Source of the DNA: Roseateles saccharophilus | Lineage (GTDB): Bacteria; Pseudomonadota; Gammaproteobacteria; Burkholderiales; Burkholderiaceae_C | NCBI RefSeq assembly: GCF_004342485.1 | Contig: NZ_SMBU01000008.1 | Coordinates: 124,001-188,000 of the forward strand | Reading direction: 5' to 3' | DNA: 64,000 nucleotides | Part shown: positions 36,092 through 46,027 of the stretch, piece after piece | How positions within the stretch are numbered: position 1 is the stretch's first letter | Layout of the letters: each line of letters begins with the position of its first letter | The notes under the pieces: model-generated | The model's input: the letters and a program-made list of their open reading frames with translations, nothing else | Told to the model about the DNA's origin: nothing | Databases searched by the model: none | Position numbers and translations under genes: made by a program

Positions 36092-37683
36092 ACGCCGTTT
36101 CCTCCACTCTGGGCCAGGGCAGCTACTCCACGCTGCCGCCCACGCCGACCGAGAAGCTGGCCAGGCTGCTGCGCTGGCCGGTGGTCGCGGCCGCCATCGC
36201 CGCGGCCCTCTATCTCGTCTTCGTCGTCTACACGACCGGCCAGGCCGCCTGGGCTGCTGGCCTGTTGGTGCTGTTCACGGCCGGCTTCTACGTGTATCTC
36301 AGCCGCGACGGCTTTGCCTGGCGCTACCTCTTCCCCGGCGTGGCCGGCATGCTGGTGTTCATCGCCTTCCCGCTGGTCTACACGGCGCAGATCGGCTTCA
36401 CCAACTACTCCAGCACCCATCTGCTCAGCAAGAGCCGCGTGCGCGACTACCTGCTGGAACAGCACGACGCCATCGAAGACCAGGTGCTGGCCTACAGCCT
36501 GCATGCCGACGGCGCCGAGTTCCGCCTCGTGCTGCAGCCCGAGGGCGGCGCCGCACCGCGCTGGGTGTCGCCGCCGCTGGCGCTGCGCAAGGCCGCCGAC
36601 GCCCTGCGCGTGGACCTGATGGCCGCCGATGCCGAGCACCTGCCGCTGACCGCGCCGCTGCAGGCCGCGCTGCCGCTGGCCGAGCTCGTCAAGCACCGCG
36701 ACACGCTGGCCCGCCTGGTGCTGGTGCTGCCCGACAAGACCGAGCTGCATTACCTCGGCCTGCGCGAGTTCGGCCCGGTCAAGCCACAGTGGACCGCGAA
36801 CGCCGACGACAGCCTGACCCGCGCCGCCGACGGCACGGTGTTCAAGCCCAACCGCGATACCGGCTTCTTCGAGTCCAGCGCCGGCGAGACGCTGCAGCCC
36901 GGCTTCAAGGCCTTCATCGGCGTGGGCAACTACGCGCGCATGCTGTTCGACGCCGAGTTCCGCGGCCCCTTCCTGTCCATCTTCACGTGGACGGTCGTGT
37001 TCTCGGCGCTCACCGTGGCCTGCGCCACCGCCATCGGCATGCTGTTCGCCGTGCTGCTGAACTGGGAGGGCATGAAGTACCGCACCACCTACCGCACGCT
37101 GCTCTTCCTGCCCTATGCGGTGCCGGGCTTCATCTCCATCCTCGTCTTCAAGGGCCTGTTCAACCAGAACTTCGGCGAGATCAACGCCATCCTGAACGCC
37201 CTCTTCGGCATCAAGCCCGCCTGGTTCGCCGACCCGCTGCTGGCCAAGGCGATGCTGCTCATCGTCAACGTCTGGCTGGGCTACCCCTACATCATGATCC
37301 TGTGCTCGGGGCTGCTGAAGGCGATTCCCGCGGACCTGTACGAAGCCTCGGCCCTGGCCGGCGCCAGTCCTGCGACCAACTTCCTGAAGATCACCGCGCC
37401 GCTGATCATCAAGCCGCTGGCACCGCTGCTGGTCAGCGCCTTCGCGTTCAACTTCAACAACTTCGTGCTGATCGCGCTGCTGACCGACGGCCGGCCGGAC
37501 TTCCTGTCCACCAAGCTGCCCGCGGGCCAGACCGACATCCTGGTCAGCTACACCTACCGCATCGCCTTCCGCGACTCGGGCTCGGACTTCGGCCTGGCCG
37601 CGGCCATCTCGACGCTGATCTTCTTCCTCGTCGCGGCGCTGTCGCTCGTCAATCTGCGGCTCTCCGCAAAGGCGCAAAAGTAA
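36088..37683 (+). CDS. malF: Maltose ABC transporter permease MalF
   Basis: The 531-residue inner-membrane protein has several N-terminal helices, a large periplasmic loop of E. coli MalF type (roughly residues 100-270, [20 protein letters not shown] onwards), and the permease core with the EAA loop [20 protein letters not shown]. The P2-like loop, which contacts MalE in E. coli, separates true MalF from shorter sugar permeases. The stop and the malG start share one base (TAATG). Confidence 0.94.
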   Translation: MNAVSSTLGQGSYSTLPPTPTEKLARLLRWPVVAAAIAAALYLVFVVYTTGQAAWAAGLLVLFTAGFYVYLSRDGFAWRYLFPGVAGMLVFIAFPLVYTAQIGFTNYSSTHLLSKSRVRDYLLEQHDAIEDQVLAYSLHADGAEFRLVLQPEGGAAPRWVSPPLALRKAADALRVDLMAADAEHLPLTAPLQAALPLAELVKHRDTLARLVLVLPDKTELHYLGLREFGPVKPQWTANADDSLTRAADGTVFKPNRDTGFFESSAGETLQPGFKAFIGVGNYARMLFDAEFRGPFLSIFTWTVVFSALTVACATAIGMLFAVLLNWEGMKYRTTYRTLLFLPYAVPGFISILVFKGLFNQNFGEINAILNALFGIKPAWFADPLLAKAMLLIVNVWLGYPYIMILCSGLLKAIPADLYEASALAGASPATNFLKITAPLIIKPLAPLLVSAFAFNFNNFVLIALLTDGRPDFLSTKLPAGQTDILVSYTYRIAFRDSGSDFGLAAAISTLIFFLVAALSLVNLRLSAKAQK

Positions 37684-38573
37684 TGGCCATCGTCCTCGGC
37701 AAACAAGCCCGCTGGCGCACCTTCGCCGGCCATGCGGTGATGTGGATCTTCATCGCCATCACCCTCTTCCCGCTGCTGGCCGTCGTGTCCATCTCGCTGC
37801 GCCCGGGCAATTTCGCCACCGGCAGCCTGATCCCGACCGAGATCAGCCTGGAGCACTGGAAGCTGGCGCTCGGCATCCCCTATCAGGCCGCCGACGGCAG
37901 CCTGGTGCAGCCGCCCTTCCCCGTGCTGACCTGGCTGTGGAACTCGATCAAGATCGCCACCGCCTCGGCCTTCCTCATCGTCGCCATCTCGACGACCGCG
38001 GCCTATGCCTTCGCGCGGCTCAAGTTCTCCTTCAGCAAGCCTGTGCTCAACGGCATGCTGCTGCTGCAGATGTTTCCGCCTGTGCTGGCCCTGGTGGCCA
38101 TCTACGCCATCTTCGAGACCATAGGCACCTACGTTCCGGCACTCGGCATAGAAACCCATGCCGGCCTGGTGCTCGCCTACCTCGGCGGCATCGCGACCCA
38201 TGTGTGGACCATCAAGGGCTACTTCGAGACCATCCCGGTCGAGATCGAGGAGAACGCCAAGGTCGACGGCGCGACGCACTGGCAGGCCTTCTCGCGCGTG
38301 CTGCTGCCCATGGCCGTGCCCATCCTGATGGTGGTCTTCGTGCTGGCCTTCATCGGCACCATCATCGAGTACCCGGTGGCCTCCATCCTGCTGCGCGAGG
38401 AGGGCAACCTGACGCTGGCCGTCGGCTCCAAATACTTCCTGCACGACCAGCGCTTCCTGTGGGGCGACTTCGCCGCCGCGGCCGTGCTGTCGGGCCTGCC
38501 GATCACCCTGGTCTTCCTGCTCGCCCAGCGCTGGATCGTGTCCGGCCTGACGGCTGGCGGCGTCAAAGGCTGA
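37683..38573 (+). CDS. malG: Maltose ABC transporter permease MalG
   Basis: The 296-residue permease starts [20 protein letters not shown], has six membrane segments and the EAA loop [20 protein letters not shown]. Length equals E. coli MalG (296). The ending LTAGGVKG matches the conserved C terminus that reaches into MalK. It is coupled to malF by TAATG, and the amylase gene follows after five bases. Confidence 0.95.
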   Translation: MAIVLGKQARWRTFAGHAVMWIFIAITLFPLLAVVSISLRPGNFATGSLIPTEISLEHWKLALGIPYQAADGSLVQPPFPVLTWLWNSIKIATASAFLIVAISTTAAYAFARLKFSFSKPVLNGMLLLQMFPPVLALVAIYAIFETIGTYVPALGIETHAGLVLAYLGGIATHVWTIKGYFETIPVEIEENAKVDGATHWQAFSRVLLPMAVPILMVVFVLAFIGTIIEYPVASILLREEGNLTLAVGSKYFLHDQRFLWGDFAAAAVLSGLPITLVFLLAQRWIVSGLTAGGVKG

Positions 38574-38578
38574 AGCTC

Positions 38579-40957
38579 ATGCTCAAGACATTCGCGCTGT
38601 GTGCAGCGCTGCTCGCGCTCGCCCCTGCAAGCTTCGCCGCCGACTGCAGGCCCGCGCCGCTGGGCGACACCACGCTCTACCTGCGCGGCGGCCTCAACAA
38701 CTGGGCGGCCCAGGACGAGCAGGCCTTCGAGTACCGCTGCGACGCCTACTACCTGAACCTCGGTGCCCAGGGCCGGCAGGAGTTCAAGATCGCCGACGAG
38801 GGCTGGACACCCGCCCTCACCTTCGGCTTCGACGCCCAGGGCCGGCTCGCGCGCGGCGCGGCCGTCGTCGGCAATGCGAGCCACGACTTCGCCGGCGAGC
38901 ACACGCTGCGCCTGAGCCTCGCCACCGACGGCAGCCCCCGGCTGAACATCGGCCCGCGGGCCTTCCAGCCCAAGCCGCCCGAGGCCCTCACCGACCGCGC
39001 CGCGCTGAGCACGCGCTTCGATTCGCGCAGCGCCGAGTTCAAGTCTCCCTTCGGCGCTCAGCCGCAGGGCAGCGAGATCCGCTTCAGCCTCGGCAACGAC
39101 GTGCCGGGCCTGCTGCGCGCCACCCTCGTCATCGAGCGCCGGCGCATGACGGGCAACCAGGAGCAACTGGCCTACGAACCGCTGGCGCGCATCGCGATGA
39201 CGCCCGAGCCCCACGGCCTCGGCACGGGCTTCACGGCCCGCTACCGCTTCACCGACATCGGCGTCTATGGCTACTGGTTCGAGCTGGAGACCGCGGACGG
39301 CCGCTACGCGCTGCAGAACAACAAGGACACGATCTACTGGACGCGCGAAAAGGGCTCGATGGGCCCCGCGTCCATCGAGCGCCTGCCGCGCGACCTGGGC
39401 CGCCTGCGCCGCTACCGCCAGACCGTCTACGCGCCCGACTTCCAGGTGCCGGCCTGGGCGCGGGACGTCGTCTACTACGACATCTTCCCGGAGCGTTTTC
39501 GCAACGGCGACAAGGCCAACGACCCGCGCCCCGGCGGCGGGCGCGCCCAGGACCGCTACCAGGATCACGATGTCGAGCACCATGCGCGCTGGAACGAGAA
39601 GCCCTTCCGGCCCGGCTCGGGCGACGGCTCCGACGCCGTCTACAACAACGACTTCTTCGGCGGAGACCTCGCCGGCGTCATCGAAAAGCTCGACTACATC
39701 AAGAGCCTGGGCGCCAACGCCATCTACATGACGCCGGTGTTCCGCGCCGCCAGCAATCACAAATACGACACGGCCGACTACAAAAACGTGGACCCGGCCT
39801 TCGGCAGCAATGCCGACTTCGAGCGCCTGTGCGCCGAGGCGGCCAGGCGCGGCATCCGCGTCATCCCGGACACCTCGCTGAACCATGTCGGCGCGGACTC
39901 GCCCTACTTCAACCGCTACGGCAACTACCCGGCGGGCGGCGCCTTCGACAATGGTCACATCAATCCCGCCTCGCCCTATGCCGGCTGGTTCAGCTTCAAG
40001 CCGGCCGAGACCGATACCGACAGGCAGTACCAGGGCTGGGTCGGCGTCAGCGACCTGCCCGAGATCGACAAGTCCAGCCCTTCGTTCCGCGCCTATGCCT
40101 ATGGCGACCCGGACTCGGTCACCCGGCTCTGGCTGCAGCGCGGCGCCAGCGGCTGGCGCATGGACGTGGCGCCCTGGGTGCCCGACGACTTCTGGCGCGA
40201 GTGGCGCCAGGCCGTGAAGGCGACCAAGCCCGACGCGCTGACGGTGGCCGAGACCTGGTTCGACGCCAGCAAGTTCTTCCTCGGCGACATGTTCGACAGC
40301 ACGATGAACTACATCTTCCGCAGCGCCGTGCTCGACTACGCCGCTGGCCGGCCCGCGCAGCAGATGACGGCCAACCTGGAGCTGATGCGCGAGGCCTATC
40401 CGCCCCAGGCCTTCTCGGCGCTGATGAACCTGCTGTCCAGCCACGACCAGGCGCGCGCCCTGCATCATCTGGGCGAGGACAGTGACCTCGCGCTCGCCAA
40501 GCGCCGCCTGCGCCTGGCCACGTTCTTCCAGATGACCTACCCCGGCGCGCCGGCCATCTACTACGGCGACGAGGTCGGCCTGGGCGGTGGCGACGACCCC
40601 TACAGCCGCGCGCCCTACCCCTGGGCCGACGAGGGCGGCCATCCCGACGAGGCTCTGCTGGCCGACTTCAGGCGCCTGACCAAGCTGCGCCACGACCTGC
40701 CCGTGCTGCGCCACGGGGCCTTGAGCGCGCCGCTGCATGTCGACGCGCACGTCGTCGTGCTGGCCCGCCGGGACGGCAGCACCTGGGCCCTCACCGCCAC
40801 CAACAACGACACCGAGGCGCATACCGTCACGGTCGACCTGCCCTTCGCTGCGAAGCGGCTGCGCGACGCCCTCGGCGGCAAGCACGTCGCCGTCAGAGAC
40901 GGCCAGATCCAGCTCACCGTGCCGCCGCTGTTCGGCCGCGTCCTCGTCACGCCATGA
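38579..40957 (+). CDS. Secreted GH13 amylase with N-terminal starch-binding-like modules
   Basis: The 792-residue product has a signal peptide (MLKTFALCAALLALAPASFA), an N-terminal beta domain (LYLRGGLNNWAAQDEQAFEY) like a CBM48/CBM20 module, a second beta domain, and a GH13 barrel: VIPDTSLNHVG, GWRMDVAPWVPDD (nucleophile Asp), LTVAETWFDA (Glu), LLSSHDQAR. Neopullulanase, maltogenic amylase or alpha-glucosidase activity is possible. It sits inside the mal transport operon directly after malG, which supports a periplasmic role making substrates for MalE. Its stop overlaps the aldo/keto reductase start. Confidence 0.9.
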   Translation: MLKTFALCAALLALAPASFAADCRPAPLGDTTLYLRGGLNNWAAQDEQAFEYRCDAYYLNLGAQGRQEFKIADEGWTPALTFGFDAQGRLARGAAVVGNASHDFAGEHTLRLSLATDGSPRLNIGPRAFQPKPPEALTDRAALSTRFDSRSAEFKSPFGAQPQGSEIRFSLGNDVPGLLRATLVIERRRMTGNQEQLAYEPLARIAMTPEPHGLGTGFTARYRFTDIGVYGYWFELETADGRYALQNNKDTIYWTREKGSMGPASIERLPRDLGRLRRYRQTVYAPDFQVPAWARDVVYYDIFPERFRNGDKANDPRPGGGRAQDRYQDHDVEHHARWNEKPFRPGSGDGSDAVYNNDFFGGDLAGVIEKLDYIKSLGANAIYMTPVFRAASNHKYDTADYKNVDPAFGSNADFERLCAEAARRGIRVIPDTSLNHVGADSPYFNRYGNYPAGGAFDNGHINPASPYAGWFSFKPAETDTDRQYQGWVGVSDLPEIDKSSPSFRAYAYGDPDSVTRLWLQRGASGWRMDVAPWVPDDFWREWRQAVKATKPDALTVAETWFDASKFFLGDMFDSTMNYIFRSAVLDYAAGRPAQQMTANLELMREAYPPQAFSALMNLLSSHDQARALHHLGEDSDLALAKRRLRLATFFQMTYPGAPAIYYGDEVGLGGGDDPYSRAPYPWADEGGHPDEALLADFRRLTKLRHDLPVLRHGALSAPLHVDAHVVVLARRDGSTWALTATNNDTEAHTVTVDLPFAAKRLRDALGGKHVAVRDGQIQLTVPPLFGRVLVTP

Positions 40958-41835
40958 TCCCGATGAATCCCCTGGGCCACATCGGCCTGCGCGTCTCGGC
41001 CCTAGGCTTCGGCGCCATGCACATCAACGACGCGCGCACCAGCGAGGCCGAGGCCGGCGCGCTGCTCAACCATGTGCTGGACGTCGGCATCAACCTCGTC
41101 GACACCGCGCGCGGCTACGGCCTGAGCGAGGAGCGCATCGGCCGCCACATCGCGCACCGGCGCCAGGAGTTCGTGCTGTCCACCAAGGTCGGCTACGGTG
41201 TCGAGGGCGTCCCGGACTGGACCTATGACTGCATCGTGCAGGGCGTCGAGCGCGCGCTGCGCCTGATGCGGACCGACTGGCTGGACATCGTGCACCTGCA
41301 CTCCTGCCCGCTGCCGGTGCTGCAGCAGGGCGAGGTCGTCCGCGCGCTGCAGGACTGCCGTGCCGCTGGCAAGCTGCGCGTGGCCGCCTACTCGGGCGAC
41401 AACGCCGAGATCGACTTCGCGATTTCGTGCGGCGCCTTCGGCAGCCTCCAGACCTCGATCAGCCTCTGCGACCAGGCCCATCTGCAGGCCCGTGCCGCGC
41501 GGGCCGACCACGCCGGCATCGGCGTCATCGCCAAGCGCCCGCTGGCCGGCGCCGTCTGGCGCTTTGCCGAGCGCCCCGGCGATTTCGCCGAGGGCCAGTA
41601 CTGGGACCGCTTCCACGCGATGGGCCTGCCGGCGCAGGGCGACTGGGCGGACACCGCATTGCGCTTCGTCGCCTTCCACACCGGCGCGGCCAGCGCCATC
41701 GTCGGCACGGCCAGGCCCGAAAACCTGCGCCGCAACCTCGACGCCGTGGCCCGGGGGCCGCTGCCGCCGGAGCTGGCCCGGGCCCTGCGCGAGGCCTTCA
41801 CCCGCCACGACTCCGGCTGGGCAGGGCTGATCTGA
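40954..41835 (+). CDS. Aldo/keto reductase
   Basis: The 293-residue cytoplasmic protein has an AKR pattern: LGFGAMHINDA near the N terminus, VDTARGYGLSEERIGRHIAH with catalytic Asp and Tyr, STKVGYG with Lys, and DWLDIVHLHSCP with His. The C-terminal AIVGTARPENLRRNLDA is the NADP-binding end. It overlaps the amylase by four bases (ATGA), making it the last gene of the mal operon. The substrate is unknown; a sugar aldehyde is a reasonable guess from context. Confidence 0.85.
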   Translation: MIPMNPLGHIGLRVSALGFGAMHINDARTSEAEAGALLNHVLDVGINLVDTARGYGLSEERIGRHIAHRRQEFVLSTKVGYGVEGVPDWTYDCIVQGVERALRLMRTDWLDIVHLHSCPLPVLQQGEVVRALQDCRAAGKLRVAAYSGDNAEIDFAISCGAFGSLQTSISLCDQAHLQARAARADHAGIGVIAKRPLAGAVWRFAERPGDFAEGQYWDRFHAMGLPAQGDWADTALRFVAFHTGAASAIVGTARPENLRRNLDAVARGPLPPELARALREAFTRHDSGWAGLI

Positions 41836-41918
41836 GCGCAGGGGGCGCCGCGGGCCGGCGACGGCCCCTGCCGCACCCTGGGGCATGATGGGGGCTCCTG
41901 CCATCGCCCCCGTCGTTC

Positions 41919-42785
41919 GTGCAACGCCGCTCGCTGCTGACCCTGTCCCTGCTGCCTGCCGCCCGGTGCGCCATCGCCCAGCCGGCCGAGGCCGTGCGGC
42001 TGCCCCGCCACATCAGCATGCCCGACCCGCAGCTGCCCTATGTGGAGAGGCTCGTCGCGCTGGCCCTCGCCCGCGCGGGCAGCCACCGCAGGGTGCAGCT
42101 GGTTGAGCTGGAGATGGCCCAGGGCCGCAGCTTCGTGGAGCTGGGCAGCGGGCGCAGCCCCTTCGACCTGATGTGGACGGTGACCGACCGCCAGCGCGAA
42201 ACCGCGGGGCCCATCCCGGTGCGCATCCCCATCGACCGCGGCCTGATGGGCTGGCGGCTGCTGCTGGTGCGCGCCAGCGACCTGGCGCGCTGGCGCGACA
42301 TCGGCACGCTGGACGCGCTGCGCGGCCTGACGGCGGGCCAGGGCCACGACTGGCCCGACACGGCCATCCTGCGCGCCAACGGCCTGCAAGTGGCCACCAC
42401 GAGCGGCTACGACGCGCTGTTCCGCATGCTGGCCGCCGGCCGCTTCGACTACTTCCCGCGCTCCATCCTCGAGATCGACGCCGAGCTGACCGGCAACCGC
42501 CACCCGCAGCTGGCGCTCGTGCCGCAGCTGATGCTGCACTACCCGGCGGCGGCCTATCTGTTCGTGAACCCGCGCCGCCCCGAGCTGGCCGACGAGCTGC
42601 GCCGCGGCCTGGATGCCGCCGTCGCCGACGGCAGCTTCCAACAGCTGCACCACGCCCAGTTCGGCGCGCTGGTGCGCGCCCACCCCATCGCCCGGGAGCA
42701 TGTCCTCAGGCTCGCCAATCCGCTGCTGCCGGTCGAGACACCGCTGCAGCGGCGCGAGCTCTGGCTACAGCCGGGCGAAGGCTGA
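41919..42785 (+). CDS. Periplasmic substrate-binding domain protein (SBP_bac_3-like)
   Basis: The 288-residue product starts with GTG at 41919 (MQRRSLLTLSLLPAARCAIA), a signal peptide, followed by a bilobed binding-protein-like sequence with MLAAGRFDYFPRSILEIDAE and PAAAYLFVNPRRPELADEL. Such proteins resemble amino-acid ABC binding proteins but often stand alone. No permease or ATPase adjoins, so the partner and ligand are unknown. Its 3' end overlaps the convergent epimerase gene by 21 bases. Confidence 0.65.
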   Translation: MQRRSLLTLSLLPAARCAIAQPAEAVRLPRHISMPDPQLPYVERLVALALARAGSHRRVQLVELEMAQGRSFVELGSGRSPFDLMWTVTDRQRETAGPIPVRIPIDRGLMGWRLLLVRASDLARWRDIGTLDALRGLTAGQGHDWPDTAILRANGLQVATTSGYDALFRMLAAGRFDYFPRSILEIDAELTGNRHPQLALVPQLMLHYPAAAYLFVNPRRPELADELRRGLDAAVADGSFQQLHHAQFGALVRAHPIAREHVLRLANPLLPVETPLQRRELWLQPGEG

Positions 42786-43502
42786 GGCCAGCGGCGGCAG
42801 CTGGGTCCGCCCACCGACGAGGCGTTGGTCGTGGCGGTAGTCCTCGTGCACCTCGACCCGCCAGTCGCGCCTGAACGCGCGGGCCAGCGCACGCGCCAGT
42901 TCGTCGAAGCGCCAGCCCGTCTCGGCATTGCTGTCGAGGTGGTGGACGCCCGGCTGCGGCCGCTCCAGCAGGGCGAGCAGGGCCGCCGCCGTGTCGGCCA
43001 TGAAGGAGCAGGCCGGCGTCCACGCCCGGCTGGCCGCCACGCGGCCCTCGCGCCGCTGCCAGTCGTCCAGGGCCATCAGCATGTTGTTGCCGGGCTGGGT
43101 CGGGTCGATCTGCCAGCCGATGCGAGCGATGGCGGCGGTGGTGCTGGCCGCGGCGATGGCGTCCTCGCAGCCGATCTTGTAGCGGCCGTAGTCGTCCCTA
43201 GCGCTGCGCGCGTCGGCCACGTCGTGCGGCCCGTCGGGTTCATGGCTGAAGACCATCGCAGTGCTGGTGAACACAAAGCGCTCGCAGCGCGCCGCCAGCC
43301 AGCCGGCGAAGCGGGCCGAGCCCATGCCCAGGTGGGCGATGGCGTCGAGCTGCTGCATGTGCAGCCAGGCCGCGGCGGCCGCCTCGTCCTCCGGGTCCAC
43401 GGCGCTGCGGTCCCAGCCGACGACCTCGTGGCCGGCCGCCCGCGCGGCCTCGGCCAGGCGCGGCGCCAGCGTGCCGTTCAGGCCCGTGATGAGCAGCTTC
43501 AT
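42765..43502 (-). CDS. NAD-dependent epimerase/dehydratase family protein
   Basis: The 245-residue protein starts MKLLITGLNGTLAPRLAEAA with the Rossmann glycine motif, and has FTSTAMVF and DDYGRYKIGCEDAI, where Tyr and Lys form the YxxxK catalytic pair of extended short-chain dehydrogenases. It is shorter than classical epimerases (about 300). A sugar-nucleotide or related substrate is likely. It overlaps the upstream GH32-C-like gene by four bases, so it is in an operon with the GH13 amylase at 43903-45198. Confidence 0.82.
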   Translation of the reverse strand: MKLLITGLNGTLAPRLAEAARAAGHEVVGWDRSAVDPEDEAAAAAWLHMQQLDAIAHLGMGSARFAGWLAARCERFVFTSTAMVFSHEPDGPHDVADARSARDDYGRYKIGCEDAIAAASTTAAIARIGWQIDPTQPGNNMLMALDDWQRREGRVAASRAWTPACSFMADTAAALLALLERPQPGVHHLDSNAETGWRFDELARALARAFRRDWRVEVHEDYRHDQRLVGGRTQLPPLASAFARL

Positions 43503-43906
43503 GCCAGTGGCCAGACCGTCAGCACGCTGCGCACCCAGTCGCCGCTGCCCTGCTTCAGCACCGCCACACCCTGGCCGGCCGCGACCGGGTCCAGCCGTGC
43601 GCCGAGCACGACCTGGCCATCCCCCGACGCAACGTCGACCGAAGCAGGGCTGACGATGACCCTCAGCACCAGCGCACCCCGCGCGCCGGCCCAGTGCTGT
43701 TCGCCACCGCCGTCGAGCCAGACGCGGCCGCGCCGGTGGTCGAGGCCGATGCGCGTGAACTCGCCCGCCGGCCCGCAGTGCAGGTCTAGCGTCGACCCGT
43801 CAGCCTCGCCGGGGTCGAGCTCCCAGCGCAGTTCCAGGCACTCGCCGGCCTCGGTGATGAGCCCGGCGCCGACGAGGTGGCGCGGCGCCCCGCGGCTCGC
43901 GCTCAT
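43499..43906 (-). CDS. Small stand-alone GH32 C-terminal-like beta-sandwich protein
   Basis: The 135-residue product has no signal peptide. It contains LELRWELDPGEADGSTLDLH, TRIGLDHRRGRVWLDG, LVLRVIVSPASVDVASGDGQ and LTVWPLA. This sequence of strands resembles the C-terminal beta-sandwich of GH32 fructosidases, where Ser-V-E-V and the terminal TVWPL-like strand recur. No GH32 catalytic domain is nearby. It begins inside the end of the GH13 gene (ATGA overlap) and ends overlapping the epimerase start, so all three are coupled. The open frame runs upstream inside the amylase, but the ATG at 43906 is the coupled start. Confidence 0.6.
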   Translation of the reverse strand: MSASRGAPRHLVGAGLITEAGECLELRWELDPGEADGSTLDLHCGPAGEFTRIGLDHRRGRVWLDGGGEQHWAGARGALVLRVIVSPASVDVASGDGQVVLGARLDPVAAGQGVAVLKQGSGDWVRSVLTVWPLA

Positions 43907-45198
43907 GAGATCACCCAGCCCCAGGCCGGCAGCGTCCTGCCCGCAAACACCTGCGGCACCTTGGACAGGTTGACGGCGACGCGCACAACATCCGCGCCCT
44001 GGCGGCGCTCGAAGGCGACGACATCGGCCGGCGCGTCCAGCAGCCTCACCGGCGCGCCATACTGGCCGGCGGCCAGGGCCTTGTGCCGGTGCTTGAGCGC
44101 GATGAGCTGCACGTAGAAGCCGCTCAGCTCGTAGTTCTTCCACGCGATCGCGTCCTTCTCGAAGAACGCCAGCCGCTGCGTCAGCCGCGACTCCTGGCCG
44201 TTGTAGATCAGCGGCATGCCGGGCAGCGTGAACGTCAGCACCGCGAGCGCCTGGTAGGCATCGCCGTAGAGCTCGGCATCGGTGCCATGCCAGGAGTTGA
44301 AATCGTGGTTGCTGGTGAAGCGCATGCGGTAGGCGCTGGCCGGGTAGCCGGCCGGCTGCCGGGCCAGCCAGGCCTTCAGCAGCGGCGCCCCCGCCTCGCC
44401 CTTGCCGATCTTCTTGAAGACCTGGTCGGCCAGGTCCCAGGAATAGGTCATGTCGAAGGCGCCGCTGGTGTGCAGTTCGACGGCGTCGGACTCGGCCAGC
44501 ATGAACAGCGGCTTCGCGGCGTCGAGTTCGCGCCGTGCCCGCACCCAGAAGTCGACCGGCACGAGGCTGGCCACATCGCAGCGGAAGCCGTCGATGTCCG
44601 CCTCGCGCACCCAGAACTTCATCGCGTCGATCATCGCGGCACGCAGGCCCTCGCTGCGGTAGTCCAGCGCGACCACGTCGTCCCAATGCTCCTCGCCGGG
44701 CTGGCCCGCGTTGAAGGTCACTGGGTAGATCTCGCCCCTGGCGTCGAGCCTGTACCAATCCTTGTGAGCCGTGGCCCAGGGGTGGTCCCAGGCGGTGTGG
44801 TTGGCCACCCAGTCGAGGATGACCTTGAATCCCAGCTCATGCGCCGCCGCGACCAGGGCCTTGGCATGGGCCAGCGTGCCGAACTCCGGGTTGACGGCGG
44901 TGTAGTCGCTGATCGAGTAGTAGCTGCCCAGCCCGCCCTTGCGCTTGAGCCTGCCGATGGGCTGCCAGGGCATCAGCCAGAGGATGTCGACGCCCAGGCT
45001 CCTGAGCCGCCGCAGATCGGCCTGCACGGCAGCCAGCGTGCCGGCCTGCGAATACTGGCGCACATTGACCTGGTAGATGACGGCCTGGCGGGTCCAGGGC
45101 AGATGGGGCATGTCGGCAGGCGGGGCGCTCATGGCGGGCAGGGCAAGGGTGGCGGCGGCGCCCAGGACGGCACGGCGTTGGAGTTGAGGCAGGCTCAT
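43903..45198 (-). CDS. GH13 alpha-amylase family protein with a twin-arginine-like signal
   Basis: The 431-residue product begins MSLPQLQRRAVLGAAATLAL, a signal peptide with RR that may use the Tat route. The barrel shows IYQVNVRQYSQAGTL, region I VILDWVANHTAWDH, region II DGFRCDVASLVP (nucleophile Asp), region III LFMLAESDAVE (Glu) and region IV FTSNHDFNSW. It probably hydrolyses maltodextrins in the periplasm. It leads an operon with the GH32-C-like and epimerase genes and lies downstream of the DUF6445 gene on the same strand, 56 bases away. Confidence 0.9.
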   Translation of the reverse strand: MSLPQLQRRAVLGAAATLALPAMSAPPADMPHLPWTRQAVIYQVNVRQYSQAGTLAAVQADLRRLRSLGVDILWLMPWQPIGRLKRKGGLGSYYSISDYTAVNPEFGTLAHAKALVAAAHELGFKVILDWVANHTAWDHPWATAHKDWYRLDARGEIYPVTFNAGQPGEEHWDDVVALDYRSEGLRAAMIDAMKFWVREADIDGFRCDVASLVPVDFWVRARRELDAAKPLFMLAESDAVELHTSGAFDMTYSWDLADQVFKKIGKGEAGAPLLKAWLARQPAGYPASAYRMRFTSNHDFNSWHGTDAELYGDAYQALAVLTFTLPGMPLIYNGQESRLTQRLAFFEKDAIAWKNYELSGFYVQLIALKHRHKALAAGQYGAPVRLLDAPADVVAFERRQGADVVRVAVNLSKVPQVFAGRTLPAWGWVIS

Positions 45199-45254
45199 GA
45201 CGGGAGCTGTGGAAGTGGAAGCCGCGCCATCGCGGCGATGGACAGGTGCGTGCG

Positions 45255-45995
45255 TCAGCTGGCGCCGCGCCGGCAGGCGAAGAAGCCGTTGAGGGTCAGG
45301 CGACCATGGCGGGCGCCATCACTGAGCAATTCGGGATGGGCGATGTGGCCGGAGTGGAATTGGCCGCCGTCGTAGAAAACCAACCGGTTCCAGGCTGCCG
45401 GCACATGGCCGGTCTGCTCGAAGTGATCGTTGCTCGCCGTCATATAGCCGGGGCCGACGCCATAGCGGGCACTGAACTCGGCGACACCCAGGGCCTGCGC
45501 GTCGCCCAGCATGCGCTCAAGCTGCACCGCGGTGCAACGTGGGCGGTAGAAGGCGGTGCCGCCCAATCGCACATCGCGGAAGAGATAGAGCACGGAGGCC
45601 GCGCACAGCGCCGGGTCTATGGCCACCCGGTCGCGATGACACTGCCACTGCCCCGGCTGCAGTGCAGCAGGCGCCAACGTCACGAGGCTGAACCGGGCAT
45701 ACATGCCCACCGTGCGCCGGGCACCCAGGCGGCGTCGGATGTGATGCGTGAAAAAGCCGTCCAGGCTCTGCTCCAGCGTGGGCACGCAATCCATCAGCCG
45801 GCCCGGATAGGCATTGGCCTCGGCAGGCTCGAAGCGATGCCTGTCGGCCCAGGCGACCAGGCCCTCGGGGTCGATCAGCGCGTCGTCAACGACATAGCAA
45901 AACTGGCCCGGCCCGACCTCGACCTCGTCGATGCGCGGCGTCGCGTTGAAAAAACGTCCGGCATGGCCGACCGGATACGACAGCGGCAGGCTCAT
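45255..45995 (-). CDS. DUF6445 family protein, 2-oxoglutarate/Fe(II) oxygenase-like
   Basis: The 246-residue protein has FCYVVDDALIDPEGLVAWAD near the N terminus, then QWQCHRDRVAIDP with a His-x-Asp pair, LYLFRDVRLGGTAFYRPR, and VFYDGGQFHSGHI with a second His. This layout matches the double-stranded beta-helix iron oxygenases, and the whole sequence fits DUF6445. Members are found near tryptophan-halogenase-like genes and TonB receptors in carbohydrate loci of other proteobacteria. Function is not established. Here it lies between a lipoprotein gene and a GH13 amylase. Confidence 0.65.
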   Translation of the reverse strand: MSLPLSYPVGHAGRFFNATPRIDEVEVGPGQFCYVVDDALIDPEGLVAWADRHRFEPAEANAYPGRLMDCVPTLEQSLDGFFTHHIRRRLGARRTVGMYARFSLVTLAPAALQPGQWQCHRDRVAIDPALCAASVLYLFRDVRLGGTAFYRPRCTAVQLERMLGDAQALGVAEFSARYGVGPGYMTASNDHFEQTGHVPAAWNRLVFYDGGQFHSGHIAHPELLSDGARHGRLTLNGFFACRRGAS

Positions 45996-46027
45996 CTCGT
46001 CCCCGGGCGGCCGCGAGACGGCAGCAC

